A DNA stretch of 64,000 bases from Jeongeupia wiesaeckerbachi (GCF_050916355.1 NZ_CP136946.1:2790001-2854000); one strand, 5' to 3'. Positions 1-9,605 are shown, counted from the first letter of the stretch. Translations and numbers: made by a program. The notes: generated by a model not told the origin, from the sequence alone.

Positions 1-226
1 GTGCCGCGACGAATTCGCCGAGCCAGGTTTCGCTGGTGCCATTGGTATACGCATCGGCGGTATCGAAAAAATTGCCGCCAGCGTCGAGATACAGGTCAAA
101 GACTGCACGGGCATCGGCTTTGTCCGCGCCCCAGCCCCATTCGGTGCCAAAGGTCATCGTGCCCAGCGACAGCCGGCTGACGCGCAGGCCGCTGCGACCC
201 AAGGTGTAATAACGATCGATCGACAT
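1..226 (-). CDS. Aldo/keto reductase, N-terminal part (runs off the window start)
   Basis: The first 75 codons of a gene whose 3' end lies outside the window. The translation begins MSIDRYYTLGRSGLRVSRLS, the usual opening of YajO/Tas-like aldo/keto reductases (NADPH-dependent reduction of aldehydes and ketones in a TIM barrel). The segment GGNFFDTADAYTNGTSE around residues 51-67 carries the conserved Asp and Tyr of the AKR catalytic tetrad; the Lys and His would lie beyond the window. The ATG at 226 is preceded by GGAG at a good distance. The substrate cannot be told from this fragment. It is divergent from the gene at 526. Confidence 0.85.
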   Translation of the reverse strand, partial: MSIDRYYTLGRSGLRVSRLSLGTMTFGTEWGWGADKADARAVFDLYLDAGGNFFDTADAYTNGTSETWLGEFVAA

Positions 227-525
227 GAAGGACTCCGGTGTTTGAGGAGCAGCACCGCGATGGATTGAGCGAGGCCATCTGCGCGCTGAAAACCCAGTTT
301 AGGTATTGCCGATGAAAATACCTTGCAGCGCAGCAATGGCTTTTAGCCGCTGCGAATAGCGCCTTCGGGTGACGGCTGGACGGAGGGCGGGGAAGGTCGG
401 CGAGCTTCGTTCATCGCACGCTCGCCGGTCGCATTCACCCGGGGCGAATCGGCTACGACGAATCGGATACAATAGCCCCATCCCCAAAGGGCGCGCAGGC
501 GCCCTTTTCCCATTCCGGAGGTTTC
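227..525. other. Intergenic region between the divergent aldo/keto reductase and USG-1 genes
   Basis: About 300 bases with no convincing gene. The right-hand end holds a possible -10 element TACAAT (468-473) with no good -35 box, then a stable hairpin with a T tract (486-508), then the AGG-type ribosome binding site of the next gene. I see nothing recognisable in 240-440. Confidence 0.6.
486..508 (+). terminator. Terminator-like hairpin in the leader of the USG-1 gene
   Basis: AAAGGGCGC, loop GCAG, GCGCCCTTT, then one more T: a 9-bp stem with A tract and T tract. It lies 18 bases before the ATG at 526 and about 13 bases after a possible -10 (TACAAT, 468-473). It therefore sits inside the presumed 5' leader, where it could act as an attenuator; it may instead stop transcription coming from elsewhere. 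Confidence 0.55.
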
Positions 526-1476
526 ATGGCTCATCTTTCCCTTGGCGTGCTCGGCGCCACTTCCTCGCTCGGACAGGCGCTGCTCGACGTGATCACCGAC
601 AGCCCGCTGCGCCTCGCCGCGCTGTTTCCGCTGACGATGAGCGACGACGAGGGTCTGGTTGAATTCCGTGGTGAAGACCACCCCGAATTCAACGTCGAGG
701 ATTTCGAGTGGAGCCAGTTGCGCGTACTGGTCAATACCGTGCCGGACGTCAACGCAGTGCTCGATGAAGCGGCCACAGCCGGCGTCATCGTCATCGACCT
801 GACCGGCGCGAACCCGCCCGGCGGCAAACTGGCCAAGGGCCAGGTCTTGTCGCTGCCCGATCCGTTCGCGCAGCAACTGGCGACGCTGGTTGCGCCGCTG
901 GCCGAACTGGGCGAGGTCGCGCAAGTCACGGCAACCGGCTTGCTGTCGGTCTCGACCGAAGGCCAGGCCGGCATCGATGCGCTGTCGGGCCAGACCCGCT
1001 CGCTGTTTGCGCAGACTGAGCACGAGACCGAGGTCTATCCCAAACGGATTGCCTACAACGTGCTGGGCGGTTTCGGTGTGCCGGATGAAGGTGGTGCGAC
1101 GGTCGAAGAAAACGCCGCGCTGGCACTGCTGAAGAAGCAGCTGCCCGGCGATTGTGCGATCGACGTCACCTGCTTGCGTACGCCGCATTTCTTCGGCCAT
1201 GGTGCCAGCGTTACGGTGCGCTTTGCTGCGCCGGTCGAACAGGATGCGGTGGTGGCCGCACTCAAGGCCAGCGAGCGTGTTTTCCTGCTGCAGGTGGCGG
1301 GAGAGGCTGGCATCGTTGCCAGCCAGGACGCGGTTGGCGGTGACAAGGTCTGGGTCAGCCGCTTGCGCTTTGCCGCCGATGGCCGTGGTGTCACGCTGTG
1401 GAGTGTGGCCGACAATACCCGGCTGCCGGCACTGGCGGTGCTGCAGCTGCTGACGCTGATTGCAGCCAAAGAGTAA
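526..1476 (+). CDS. Aspartate-semialdehyde dehydrogenase-like protein (USG-1 type)
   Basis: A 316-residue protein with the fold signature of aspartate-semialdehyde dehydrogenases: the N-terminal nucleotide-binding turn GATSSLGQAL (about residues 10-19) and, near residue 225, TPHFFGHGASVTVRF, matching the family's VPVFxGHxxxV segment with its active-site His. At the place where true enzymes carry the nucleophilic Cys (NCS motif), it reads SLPDPFAQQL (about 109-118), so the catalytic Cys is absent. This is the pattern of the USG-1 paralogues, whose role is not established. The ATG is preceded by GGAGGTTTC. It is followed by tex after only four bases, which suggests one transcript. Confidence 0.8.
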   Translation: MAHLSLGVLGATSSLGQALLDVITDSPLRLAALFPLTMSDDEGLVEFRGEDHPEFNVEDFEWSQLRVLVNTVPDVNAVLDEAATAGVIVIDLTGANPPGGKLAKGQVLSLPDPFAQQLATLVAPLAELGEVAQVTATGLLSVSTEGQAGIDALSGQTRSLFAQTEHETEVYPKRIAYNVLGGFGVPDEGGATVEENAALALLKKQLPGDCAIDVTCLRTPHFFGHGASVTVRFAAPVEQDAVVAALKASERVFLLQVAGEAGIVASQDAVGGDKVWVSRLRFAADGRGVTLWSVADNTRLPALAVLQLLTLIAAKE

Positions 1477-1480
1477 AGCG

Positions 1481-3766
1481 ATGCTGCCGCCGATCTCGCA
1501 CCGCATTGCCGCCGAGCTTGCCTGCCGCCCGGCCCAGGTCGACGCCGCGATCCAGCTGTTCGACGATGGCGCGACCGTGCCTTTTGTCGCGCGCTACCGC
1601 AAGGAAGTCACCGGCGGGCTGGACGATACGCAGTTGCGGACGCTGGATGAGCGTTTGCGCTACTTACGCGAGCTGGAAGAGCGGCGGCGCAGCGTGATCG
1701 GCAGCGTCGACGAGCAGGGCAAGCTGACGCCGGCACTCCTGGCGCAGCTGCAGGGGGCCGACAACAAGCAAAGGCTTGAAGACCTTTACCTGCCGTACAA
1801 GCCCAAGCGCCGCACCAAGGCGCAGATGGCCCGCGAGGCCGGTCTGGCGCCGCTGGCGGCGGCCTTGCTTGCCGATCCGGCCAGAGTGCCGGAGCACGAA
1901 GCACTGGCCTATCTCAATGCGGACGTGGCCGATGTCAAGGCGGCGCTCGACGGTGCAAGGGCGATCCTGATCGAGCAATTTGCCGAAGACGCCGAGCTGA
2001 TCGGCGGCCTGCGTGACTATCTCAAAACGCACGGCGTCGTCAGAACCGCTGTGGTCGAAGGCAAGCAGGACGAAGGCGCGAAGTTTGCCGATTACTTCGA
2101 GTACGAAGAAGCGCTGGCCAAGATGCCGTCGCATCGCGTCCTCGCGGTGTTGCGTGGTCGCGCCGAGGGTGTGCTCGGATTTACGCTGGCCTTGCCGGAC
2201 GATGCGTCGTCACCTGGCGTGTGCGAGCTGCGCATTGCCAAGCGTTTCGGCGTTGCCAACCGGGAGCGTGCCGCTGACAAATGGCTGGCCGATACCGTCC
2301 GGCTGACGTGGCGGGCCAAGGTGTTTCCGAGTCTGGAAACCGAACTCGTTGGCGAACTGCGCGAACGGGCCGAGGCCGATGCGATCAAGGTCTTCGCCAG
2401 CAACCTCAAGGATCTGCTGCTGGCTGCGCCGGCCGGACCAAGGGCCACGATGGGCCTCGACCCGGGCCTGCGTACCGGCGTCAAGGTCGCGGTCGTCGAT
2501 GCGACCGGCAAGCTGCTCGATACCGCGACGATCTATCCGCACGAACCGCGCCGGGACTGGCAAGGCGCACTCGCTACGCTAGCGGCGCTGGCAGTGAAGC
2601 ACCGTGTCGAGCTGATCGCGATCGGCAACGGCACGGCCAGCCGGGAAACCGACAAGCTGGCCGGTGAGCTGATGAAGGCCAGGCCGGAGCTGGGGCTGAC
2701 CAAGCTCGTCGTGTCCGAGGCTGGCGCGTCGGTGTATTCGGCGTCGGAGCTGGCGGCGAAGGAGTTTCCGGCGCTGGATGTGAGCCTGCGTGGCGCGGTG
2801 TCGATCGCACGCCGTTTACAGGATCCACTGGCCGAGTTGGTCAAGATCGACCCGAAGGCGATCGGCGTCGGTCAGTACCAGCATGACGTCAACCAGGCCG
2901 GTCTGGCGCGCTCGCTCGAAGTCGTGATCGAGGATTGCGTCAACGCGGTCGGGGTCGATGTGAACACGGCATCGGCGTCGCTGCTTGTTCGTGTGTCGGG
3001 CCTGAGTCCGGTGCTGGCGGCGAACATCGTCGAATACCGCGATGCACACGGTGCCTTTGCTGACCGCAAGGCCTTACTCAAGGTGCCACGATTGGGCGAC
3101 AAGACCTTTGAGCTGGCGGCGGGCTTTCTGCGCATCATGAATGGCAGGAATCCGCTCGATGCGTCTGCGGTGCACCCGGAATCCTACGCGCTCGTCGAAA
3201 AAATCGTCGCGCGCGTGCAGCGGGAGGTGAAGACGCTGATCGGCGATACGGCGACGTTACGCGGTTTGAGTCCGGCCGATTTCACCGATGCGCGCTTTGG
3301 CGTTCCGACGGTGCGCGACATCCTGGCCGAGCTGGAGAAGCCCGGGCGCGATCCGCGCCCGGAATTCAAGGCCGTCAAATTCGCCGATGGCGTCGAAGAC
3401 CTCAAGGATTTGCGGCCGGACATGGTGCTCGAAGGCGTCGTGACCAACGTGACCAACTTCGGCGCCTTCGTCGATATCGGCGTGCATCAGGATGGCTTGG
3501 TGCATATCTCGGCGCTGACGAACCGCTATGTCAAAGACCCGCGCGAAGTGGTCAAGGCAGGCGATCTGGTGAGGGTCAAGGTGCTGGAGGTCGATACCAA
3601 GCGGCGACGCATTGCATTGACGATGCGCCTCGGTGATTCGGCGCAAGACAAGTCGGTGGTCAGTGCGTCAGCCGGAACGGAGAAGCGCAACGCACCCAAA
3701 CGCGAGGCCGCGCCGATGTCTGGTGCGATGGCGTCGGCGTTGGCTGGCGTTAAACTCAAGCGCTGA
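1481..3766 (+). CDS. tex: Tex family transcription accessory protein
   Basis: A 761-residue Tex protein, the usual length for the family, which binds nucleic acid and is linked to transcription and RNA turnover in the cytoplasm. Visible parts in order: N-terminal Tex helical region (about 1-190), the YqgF/RNase H-like domain starting at GLDPGLRTGVKVAVVD (about 325), paired helix-hairpin-helix motifs around SGLSPVLAANIVEYR (about 500-560), and a C-terminal S1 domain (about 647-717) with VTNFGAFVDIGVHQDGLVH. I chose ATG 1481 over an upstream in-frame TTG inside the previous gene. It follows the USG-1 gene by four bases and ends at a strong terminator. Confidence 0.96.
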   Translation: MLPPISHRIAAELACRPAQVDAAIQLFDDGATVPFVARYRKEVTGGLDDTQLRTLDERLRYLRELEERRRSVIGSVDEQGKLTPALLAQLQGADNKQRLEDLYLPYKPKRRTKAQMAREAGLAPLAAALLADPARVPEHEALAYLNADVADVKAALDGARAILIEQFAEDAELIGGLRDYLKTHGVVRTAVVEGKQDEGAKFADYFEYEEALAKMPSHRVLAVLRGRAEGVLGFTLALPDDASSPGVCELRIAKRFGVANRERAADKWLADTVRLTWRAKVFPSLETELVGELRERAEADAIKVFASNLKDLLLAAPAGPRATMGLDPGLRTGVKVAVVDATGKLLDTATIYPHEPRRDWQGALATLAALAVKHRVELIAIGNGTASRETDKLAGELMKARPELGLTKLVVSEAGASVYSASELAAKEFPALDVSLRGAVSIARRLQDPLAELVKIDPKAIGVGQYQHDVNQAGLARSLEVVIEDCVNAVGVDVNTASASLLVRVSGLSPVLAANIVEYRDAHGAFADRKALLKVPRLGDKTFELAAGFLRIMNGRNPLDASAVHPESYALVEKIVARVQREVKTLIGDTATLRGLSPADFTDARFGVPTVRDILAELEKPGRDPRPEFKAVKFADGVEDLKDLRPDMVLEGVVTNVTNFGAFVDIGVHQDGLVHISALTNRYVKDPREVVKAGDLVRVKVLEVDTKRRRIALTMRLGDSAQDKSVVSASAGTEKRNAPKREAAPMSGAMASALAGVKLKR

Positions 3767-3772
3767 CCATGC

Positions 3773-3801
3773 AAAAAACCGGGGTTTAGCCCCGGTTTTT
3801 T
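3773..3801 (+). terminator. Intrinsic terminator of tex
   Basis: ACCGGGG / CCCCGGT stem with loop TTTAG, flanked by an A run on the left and six Ts on the right, starting seven bases after the tex stop. The flanks make it usable in both directions. Confidence 0.92.
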
Positions 3802-3813
3802 GTTGTCTCGTAA

Positions 3814-3844
3814 ATAAAAAAACCGGGCACATCGTGCCCGGTTT
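3814..3844 (-). terminator. Intrinsic terminator of the porin gene
   Basis: Stem AAACCGGGCAC / GTGCCCGGTTT around a short ATC loop. On the minus strand it is followed by a run of Ts (A run at 3815-3822), 24 bases after the porin stop. Together with the tex terminator it insulates the two convergent genes. Confidence 0.9.
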
Positions 3845-3868
3845 GAGACCTATGTTCGTGCGTACTGC

Positions 3869-4963
3869 TTAGAAGTCGGTGCGCAGACCCAGCGAGAACG
3901 CGAAGCCGTCCTGATCGACGTAGTCCGGCGTCAGCGAGCCCGAGTTGTTCTTGAACTTACCCTTGGTGTCGTTATCGACGTTCACGAGGTAGGTGTAGAA
4001 GCGGGTTTGCTTGGTCGCGTAGTAAACCAGACCCAGCGAGGCTTGTGCGCCGCTGTTGTCGGTCTGGTTCAGCACGTCCTTGGTCCAGGCGTATGCGCCC
4101 TGAACTTCGAACTGGCCGAACTTGTAGTTACCGGCTACAGCGAAGTTGTCCCAGTCGCTGCCGGTCTTGCCGTCGTCGCTGTCGACGTGTTCCCAGCCAC
4201 CGCCCAGTTGCAGACCGAAGTCGAACTTGTAGCCCAGTGCCAGGTTGGTCGCCCAGGTCGACGCGCCATCGGTGATCGGCGAGGTCGAGTGATCGGCGTT
4301 GCTGACGTTGGCTTGGCTGAACGTGCGGTTTTCGGCGTAGTAGCCACCCAGGCCGCCGACGAAGCCGTAGCCGCTGTACAGTGCGGCCAGGGCGTAGACC
4401 GGCGAATCGTTGCCGGCTTCAGCGCCTTGGTCGAGGCCGTACGAGCCGCGGACCTGGAAGCCGCCGAATTTCGGCGAGTCATAGCTGACCGAGTTCTGCA
4501 GACGGCTGTTGAGCTGGGCGTACACGGAGCCCTTGCCCTTGAAGTCGGCGGTATCGGCGAAGTTGTCGAAGATGCTCGACAGGTCCGACGAGGTCAGCAG
4601 GGTCTTGTAGGCGCTGTCGTAGTTGCCGAAGCGCAGGGTACCCCAATCGCCTTGCCAGCCGCCGAAGGTGTTACGGCCGCCCCAGGTGGTGTTGCCGGTG
4701 CCGCCGTTGCCCGAGGTCTTGACAGCCGATTCGATCTGCCAGATCACCTTGCCGCCGATGTCGAGCTGGTCCGAGCCCTTGAAGCCCAGGCGCGACGTTT
4801 GGTCGATCAGCTGCACTTCGCCTTGGTAGTCTTTGCCACCTGCGTCGTCCATCTGGTCATATTCGAGCGACTCGCGGATCGAGCCGTAAACGGTAACTTC
4901 AGCTGCTGCAAACTGAGCCACGAAAGCGGCGCCGAGGGCGGCGGCGATCAGGGTCTTTTTCAT
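3869..4963 (-). CDS. General outer-membrane porin (PorB/OmpC-like, trimeric beta-barrel)
   Basis: A 364-residue porin. The signal peptide is clear (MKKTLIAAALGAAFVAQFAAA, then EVTVYGS), followed by the Gram-negative porin opening VYGSIRESLEY, the segment SRLGFKGSDQLDIGGKVIWQ and RFGNYDSAYK, and a C-terminal strand LGLRTDF ending in Phe, the outer-membrane assembly signal. The product would form a passive diffusion channel in the outer membrane. The ATG at 4963 is chosen because it starts the signal peptide and has AGGAGAG ten bases upstream; the open frame continues further upstream without support. It stands alone with its own terminator, as expected for a highly expressed gene. Confidence 0.95.
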   Translation of the reverse strand: MKKTLIAAALGAAFVAQFAAAEVTVYGSIRESLEYDQMDDAGGKDYQGEVQLIDQTSRLGFKGSDQLDIGGKVIWQIESAVKTSGNGGTGNTTWGGRNTFGGWQGDWGTLRFGNYDSAYKTLLTSSDLSSIFDNFADTADFKGKGSVYAQLNSRLQNSVSYDSPKFGGFQVRGSYGLDQGAEAGNDSPVYALAALYSGYGFVGGLGGYYAENRTFSQANVSNADHSTSPITDGASTWATNLALGYKFDFGLQLGGGWEHVDSDDGKTGSDWDNFAVAGNYKFGQFEVQGAYAWTKDVLNQTDNSGAQASLGLVYYATKQTRFYTYLVNVDNDTKGKFKNNSGSLTPDYVDQDGFAFSLGLRTDF

Positions 4964-5206
4964 TACGTTCACTCTCCTGTTGCGGATAAGAGGCCGTGTG
5001 TAGCTGGCCTGTACTGTTGCCGTGTTGGTAAATCGGCCGGATGGCCGATGGGGATGGCACGGCGATTCGAAATCGGGGTCAGGCACTACCGTAAATTGCG
5101 GGGTGCACCTGTTTGCTTGCCGTTTTCAGTACAGGCAGTCTACGAGGCGATTATGACTTTCACATTACAAATCGCCCTGATTGATCCGCGGCGGAGAGTG
5201 TGTATT

Positions 5207-5998
5207 TCAGTGCTGGAACAAGTCGTAGAGCGCCTTCCCGGGCGATGGCTGACGCATGAAGGCCTCGCCGACAAGGAAGGTGTTGACGTTATTTTGTTGC
5301 ATTAAGGAGACATCTGTTGTGGCGAGGATGCCGCTTTCGGTCACGACGATGCGGTCCTGCGGGATGTGCGGCAGCAAGCCGAGCGTCGTGTCGAGGCTGA
5401 CTTCGAAGGTGCGCAGGTTGCGGTTGTTGATGCCGACCAGCGGGGTATTCAGTTCGAGCGCCGCGTCCAGCTCCTCGCCGTTATGCACCTCGACCAGTAC
5501 CGCCATGCCGAGCGCATGGGCGACGGCTTCGAAATCCTTCATCTGCGCCAGCGGCAGTTCGGCGGCGATCAGCAGGATGCAGTCGGCACCCCAGGCGCGG
5601 GCTTCGAACAACTGGTATTCGTCGACCATGAAGTCCTTGCGCAGTGCCGGCAGGGCGCAGGCGGCGCGCGCGGCCTTCAGATACTCTTCGTGCCCCTGGA
5701 AGTACTGGCGGTCCGTCAGCACCGACAGGCAGGCTGCGCCGTTGGCGGCGTAATCGGCGGCATGCTCGGCCGGTTGAAAATCGGCACGGATCACGCCCTT
5801 GGACGGGCTGGCCTTCTTGATCTCGGCGATGATGCCGGGCTGGCCCGCAGCGTGCTTGGCACGGATGGCGGCGACAAAATCACGGTGATCGGCATGGGCT
5901 TCGGCGATGGCGCGAATTTCGGCCATCGGGATGGTTTTGCGGGCGGCAGCGACTTCGTCGTGTTTGGTCGCCCAGATTTTCTTCAGAATGTCGGACAT
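5207..5998 (-). CDS. trpC: Indole-3-glycerol phosphate synthase
   Basis: Converts carboxyphenylamino-deoxyribulose phosphate to indole-3-glycerol phosphate, the fourth step of tryptophan synthesis. The 263-residue chain has the monofunctional TrpC length. It shows the catalytic segment AEIKKASPSKGVI (about 58-70), RKDFMVDEYQ, LVEVHNGEELDAAL and GINNRNLRTFEV, all standard TrpC motifs with the active-site lysines and glutamates. It is the last gene of the minus-strand trp cluster and starts 15 bases after trpD. No trpF domain is fused; trpF is 40 kb away at 45856. Confidence 0.97.
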   Translation of the reverse strand: MSDILKKIWATKHDEVAAARKTIPMAEIRAIAEAHADHRDFVAAIRAKHAAGQPGIIAEIKKASPSKGVIRADFQPAEHAADYAANGAACLSVLTDRQYFQGHEEYLKAARAACALPALRKDFMVDEYQLFEARAWGADCILLIAAELPLAQMKDFEAVAHALGMAVLVEVHNGEELDAALELNTPLVGINNRNLRTFEVSLDTTLGLLPHIPQDRIVVTESGILATTDVSLMQQNNVNTFLVGEAFMRQPSPGKALYDLFQH

Positions 5999-6013
5999 GA
6001 TTCGCTCTGCGGA

Positions 6014-7042
<1,029 letters not shown>

Positions 7043-7058
7043 GATGGCGTTTCCGAAT

Positions 7059-7466
7059 TCAGTTCATGTAGAAGCGCGACAACTCGTCGGCCCGGTGCCG
7101 GTCCAGATCGATCCGGCAGGTCTGCATGGCAACGCCAGCGACCGAGCCACCGTAAAACGATACGCCGGCCCAGTTGCAATGCGTGTCCCGGTAGGCCAGG
7201 TAGGCGGCGACGTCCGACTCGAACAGGCCAAGGGCATGGCTGTTTGGCGTTGTGGCTTCGAGTCGGCGCATCGCAGCACGCGCCGCGGCCTCGGCGCTCA
7301 GCCGATCCTGTGTGGCATCGGTTTCGAGCTGCCCCAGGCACTGGCTCAGCTCGGCCTGATTGTTGCTGCGCTGATCGCATTCGCTGATCGCCGGGGGCGA
7401 GGGCTGGGCATGGGCCAGCCCGGTCGCAAGCAACAGCGCAGCTGCATGTTGGCGGATCACGCCCAT
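7059..7466 (-). CDS. LprI-like (DUF1311) exported protein inside the trp cluster
   Basis: A 135-residue protein starting MGVIRQHAAALLLATGLAHA, a plausible signal peptide, so it is probably periplasmic. The mature part has CDQRSNNQAELSQCLGQLE and later DTHCNWAG with a final MQTCRIDL: this spacing of cysteines and the Q..L..C pattern match the DUF1311/LprI domain, some members of which are lysozyme inhibitors. The ATG at 7466 overlaps the end of trpG by ten bases, so it is likely translationally coupled. Nothing in it suggests a role in tryptophan synthesis; its place between trpG and trpD is odd. The family call is moderate; the function is unknown. Confidence 0.72.
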   Translation of the reverse strand: MGVIRQHAAALLLATGLAHAQPSPPAISECDQRSNNQAELSQCLGQLETDATQDRLSAEAAARAAMRRLEATTPNSHALGLFESDVAAYLAYRDTHCNWAGVSFYGGSVAGVAMQTCRIDLDRHRADELSRFYMN

Positions 7467-8026
7467 TCCTTGAGGAAATTGTCGAGCATCTGGTGACCGT
7501 GTTCGGTCAGGATCGATTCGGGGTGGAACTGCACGCCTTCGATCGCCAGTGTTTTGTGACGCACGCCCATGATCTCGCCGTCGGCGGTCCAAGCGGTGAC
7601 CTCAAGGCAGTCGGGCAGCGTTTCGCGTTCGATTGCCAGCGAGTGGTAACGCGTGACGGTGAACGGCGAGGGCAAGTCTTTGAATACACCGACGCTGGTG
7701 TGCTCGATCGGTGAGACCTTGCCGTGCATCAGCGTTTTGGCGTGGATGATCTTGCCGCCGAAGGCTTCGCCAATGGCCTGATGGCCCAGGCAAACGCCCA
7801 GAATCGGCAATTTGCCGGCGAAGTGACGGATGGCCTCGACCGAGATCCCGGCGTCCTTCGGTGAACAGGGGCCTGGCGAGACCACCAAGTATTTGGGCTT
7901 GAGGGCCTCGATCTGTTCGAGCGTGATTTCGTCGTTGCGGTAGACGTGGACATCCTGACCGAGTTCGCCGAAATACTGGACGATGTTGTACGTAAACGAG
8001 TCGAAGTTATCGATCATCAAGAGCAT
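7457..8026 (-). CDS. trpG: Anthranilate synthase component II, glutamine amidotransferase
   Basis: Supplies ammonia from glutamine to TrpE. The 189-residue class I amidotransferase has the full triad: nucleophile Cys79 in GVCLGHQAIGE, and His168 and Glu170 in GVQFHPES. It opens MLLMIDNFDSFTYNIVQY, typical of TrpG/PabA. Genes of this type may serve both anthranilate and aminodeoxychorismate synthases (pabA function); I see no second copy in the window. AAAGGAAT lies eight bases before the ATG. It follows trpE by 52 bases. Confidence 0.96.
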   Translation of the reverse strand: MLLMIDNFDSFTYNIVQYFGELGQDVHVYRNDEITLEQIEALKPKYLVVSPGPCSPKDAGISVEAIRHFAGKLPILGVCLGHQAIGEAFGGKIIHAKTLMHGKVSPIEHTSVGVFKDLPSPFTVTRYHSLAIERETLPDCLEVTAWTADGEIMGVRHKTLAIEGVQFHPESILTEHGHQMLDNFLKEWA

Positions 8027-8078
8027 GGCGGAATTCCTTTGGATCTGGGCGTGGAGCGGCGTGACGACCTAAGTGGTC

Positions 8079-9548
8079 TTAGGCGTCGAGGCCGGCTTGA
8101 ACGAGTTCGGCGGCGCGCAGTACCGCACGGGCTTTGTTCAGCGTTTCCTGCCATTCGCTCTCGGGCACCGAGTCGGCAACGATGCCGGCGCCGGCTTGCA
8201 TGTAGAGCGTTTCGTTCTTGACCACGGCGGTGCGCAATGCGATCGCCACGTCCATGTCGCCGTTGAAACCGAGATAGCCGACGGCGCCGGAGTAGATGCC
8301 GCGTTTGCTCGGTTCGAATTCGTCGATGATTTCCAGCGCACGGACCTTGGGGGCACCGGAGACGGTGCCAGCCGGGAAGGTGGCCTTCAGCACGTCGATA
8401 TTGCTGAGGCCGGCTTTGAGCTTGCCCTCGACGCTTGAGACGATGTGCATCACGTGCGAATACCGCTCGATCGTCATCCGGTCGACCAGTTTGACCGAGC
8501 CGGTTTCGGCGACACGGCCGGTATCGTTGCGGCCAAGGTCGATCAGCATGACGTGCTCGGCGATTTCCTTCTCGTCGGCCAGCAGCTCGGTTGCCAGTGC
8601 TTCGTCGTGTTCACGCGTCTTGCCGCGCGGTCGGGTGCCGGCGATGGGCCGGACGGTGATTGTGTCGCCTTCAAGCCGGGCAAGGATTTCCGGCGATGCG
8701 CCGACGATATGCATGTCGCCGAAGTGGTAGAAGAACATATATGGCGACGGGTTGATCGACCGCAGCGCGCGGTACAGCGCCAGCGGGTCCTGATCGAAGG
8801 GCATCGTCATCCGTTGCGACAGCACGACCTGCATCACGTCGCCATCGGCGATGTAGTCCTTGGCCTTGAGGACGGCTTCCTTGAATGCGGCCTCACCGAA
8901 TTCCGATTGCGCGCTCGTGACCGTCTTGGCCGGGCCGGACAGCGGTAGCTTGGCCGGTTCGCGCAGCTTCAGTCGCAGCTCGGCCAGGCGGGCTTGGGCA
9001 CGCTCGTACGCTTCCGGGTCATCGGTGTTGGCGTAGACGACGAGGAAAAGCTTGCCTGAAAGGTTGTCGACGACGGCAAGCTCCTCGGACAGCAGCAGCT
9101 GGATGTCCGGCAGGCCGAGCGGATCGGGCTTGGTACAGTGGGCGAGCTTCTTTTCGACGTAGCGGATCGTGTCATAGCCGAAGTAGCCGACCAGGCCGCC
9201 CATGAAGCGTGGCATGCCTGCAGGCGCCGCGGCGTTGAACTGCTTCTGGTATTCGGCGATGAAATCGAGCGGATTGCCTTCGTGGGTCTCGACGACGCGA
9301 TCATCGTGGATGACCTCGGTGTGCAGGCCGCTGACCGTGATGCGGGTGCGGGCGGGCAGGCCGATGAACGAGTAGCGGCCGAAGCGCTCGCCGCCGACGA
9401 CCGATTCGAGCAGATAGGAATACGGGCGATTGGCGAGCTTCAGGTAGACCGACAACGGCGTGTCGAGGTCGGCGTACAGCTCGAGGATGACGGGAATACG
9501 GTTGTAGCCTTGGCGAGCCAAAGCAGCGAATTCATCGCGCGTGATCAT
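8079..9548 (-). CDS. trpE: Anthranilate synthase component I
   Basis: Makes anthranilate from chorismate, the committed step of tryptophan synthesis. The 489-residue chain carries the feedback-inhibition motif LLES at residues 46-49, the chorismate-binding segments PIAGTRPRGKT, AEHVMLIDLGRND, and GAVGYLGFNGDMDVAIALRT near the C-terminus. The LLES motif implies inhibition by tryptophan. It is the first enzyme gene of the trpE-trpG-lprI-trpD-trpC cluster and lies 47 bases downstream of a Trp-rich leader peptide, so transcription is probably also controlled by tryptophan. GGAG precedes the ATG. A small hairpin (8068-8083) overlaps its stop codon. Confidence 0.97.
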   Translation of the reverse strand: MITRDEFAALARQGYNRIPVILELYADLDTPLSVYLKLANRPYSYLLESVVGGERFGRYSFIGLPARTRITVSGLHTEVIHDDRVVETHEGNPLDFIAEYQKQFNAAAPAGMPRFMGGLVGYFGYDTIRYVEKKLAHCTKPDPLGLPDIQLLLSEELAVVDNLSGKLFLVVYANTDDPEAYERAQARLAELRLKLREPAKLPLSGPAKTVTSAQSEFGEAAFKEAVLKAKDYIADGDVMQVVLSQRMTMPFDQDPLALYRALRSINPSPYMFFYHFGDMHIVGASPEILARLEGDTITVRPIAGTRPRGKTREHDEALATELLADEKEIAEHVMLIDLGRNDTGRVAETGSVKLVDRMTIERYSHVMHIVSSVEGKLKAGLSNIDVLKATFPAGTVSGAPKVRALEIIDEFEPSKRGIYSGAVGYLGFNGDMDVAIALRTAVVKNETLYMQAGAGIVADSVPESEWQETLNKARAVLRAAELVQAGLDA

Positions 9549-9568
9549 GACAACTCCAAACGAAATTC

Positions 9569-9605
9569 AAAAAGGGGCCGGGTGGCAGGGATCGCTTACC
9601 AGCGA
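9569..9605 (-). promoter_or_regulatory. Possible attenuator between the trp leader peptide and trpE
   Basis: On the minus strand, TCGCT-GGTA-AGCGA (9592-9605) forms a hairpin over the last Trp codon and stop of the leader. An alternative pairing, GCTGGT with ACCCGGC (9577-9603, one bulged base), uses the same GCTGGT arm and is followed by CCC and five Ts (9569-9573). Two mutually exclusive hairpins, one ending in a T tract, is what attenuation needs, but both are short, so this is a candidate only. Confidence 0.45.

Noticed and set aside
343..1506. Long minus-strand frame of 387 codons over the USG-1 gene.
   Set aside because: It is a shadow frame of GC-rich codon use opposite a well-supported gene; no domain is recognisable.
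5140..5206. CATAAT on the minus strand (5150-5155) as the porin promoter.
   Set aside because: A good -10 match but no -35 at proper spacing, and it is nearly 190 bases from the porin start.
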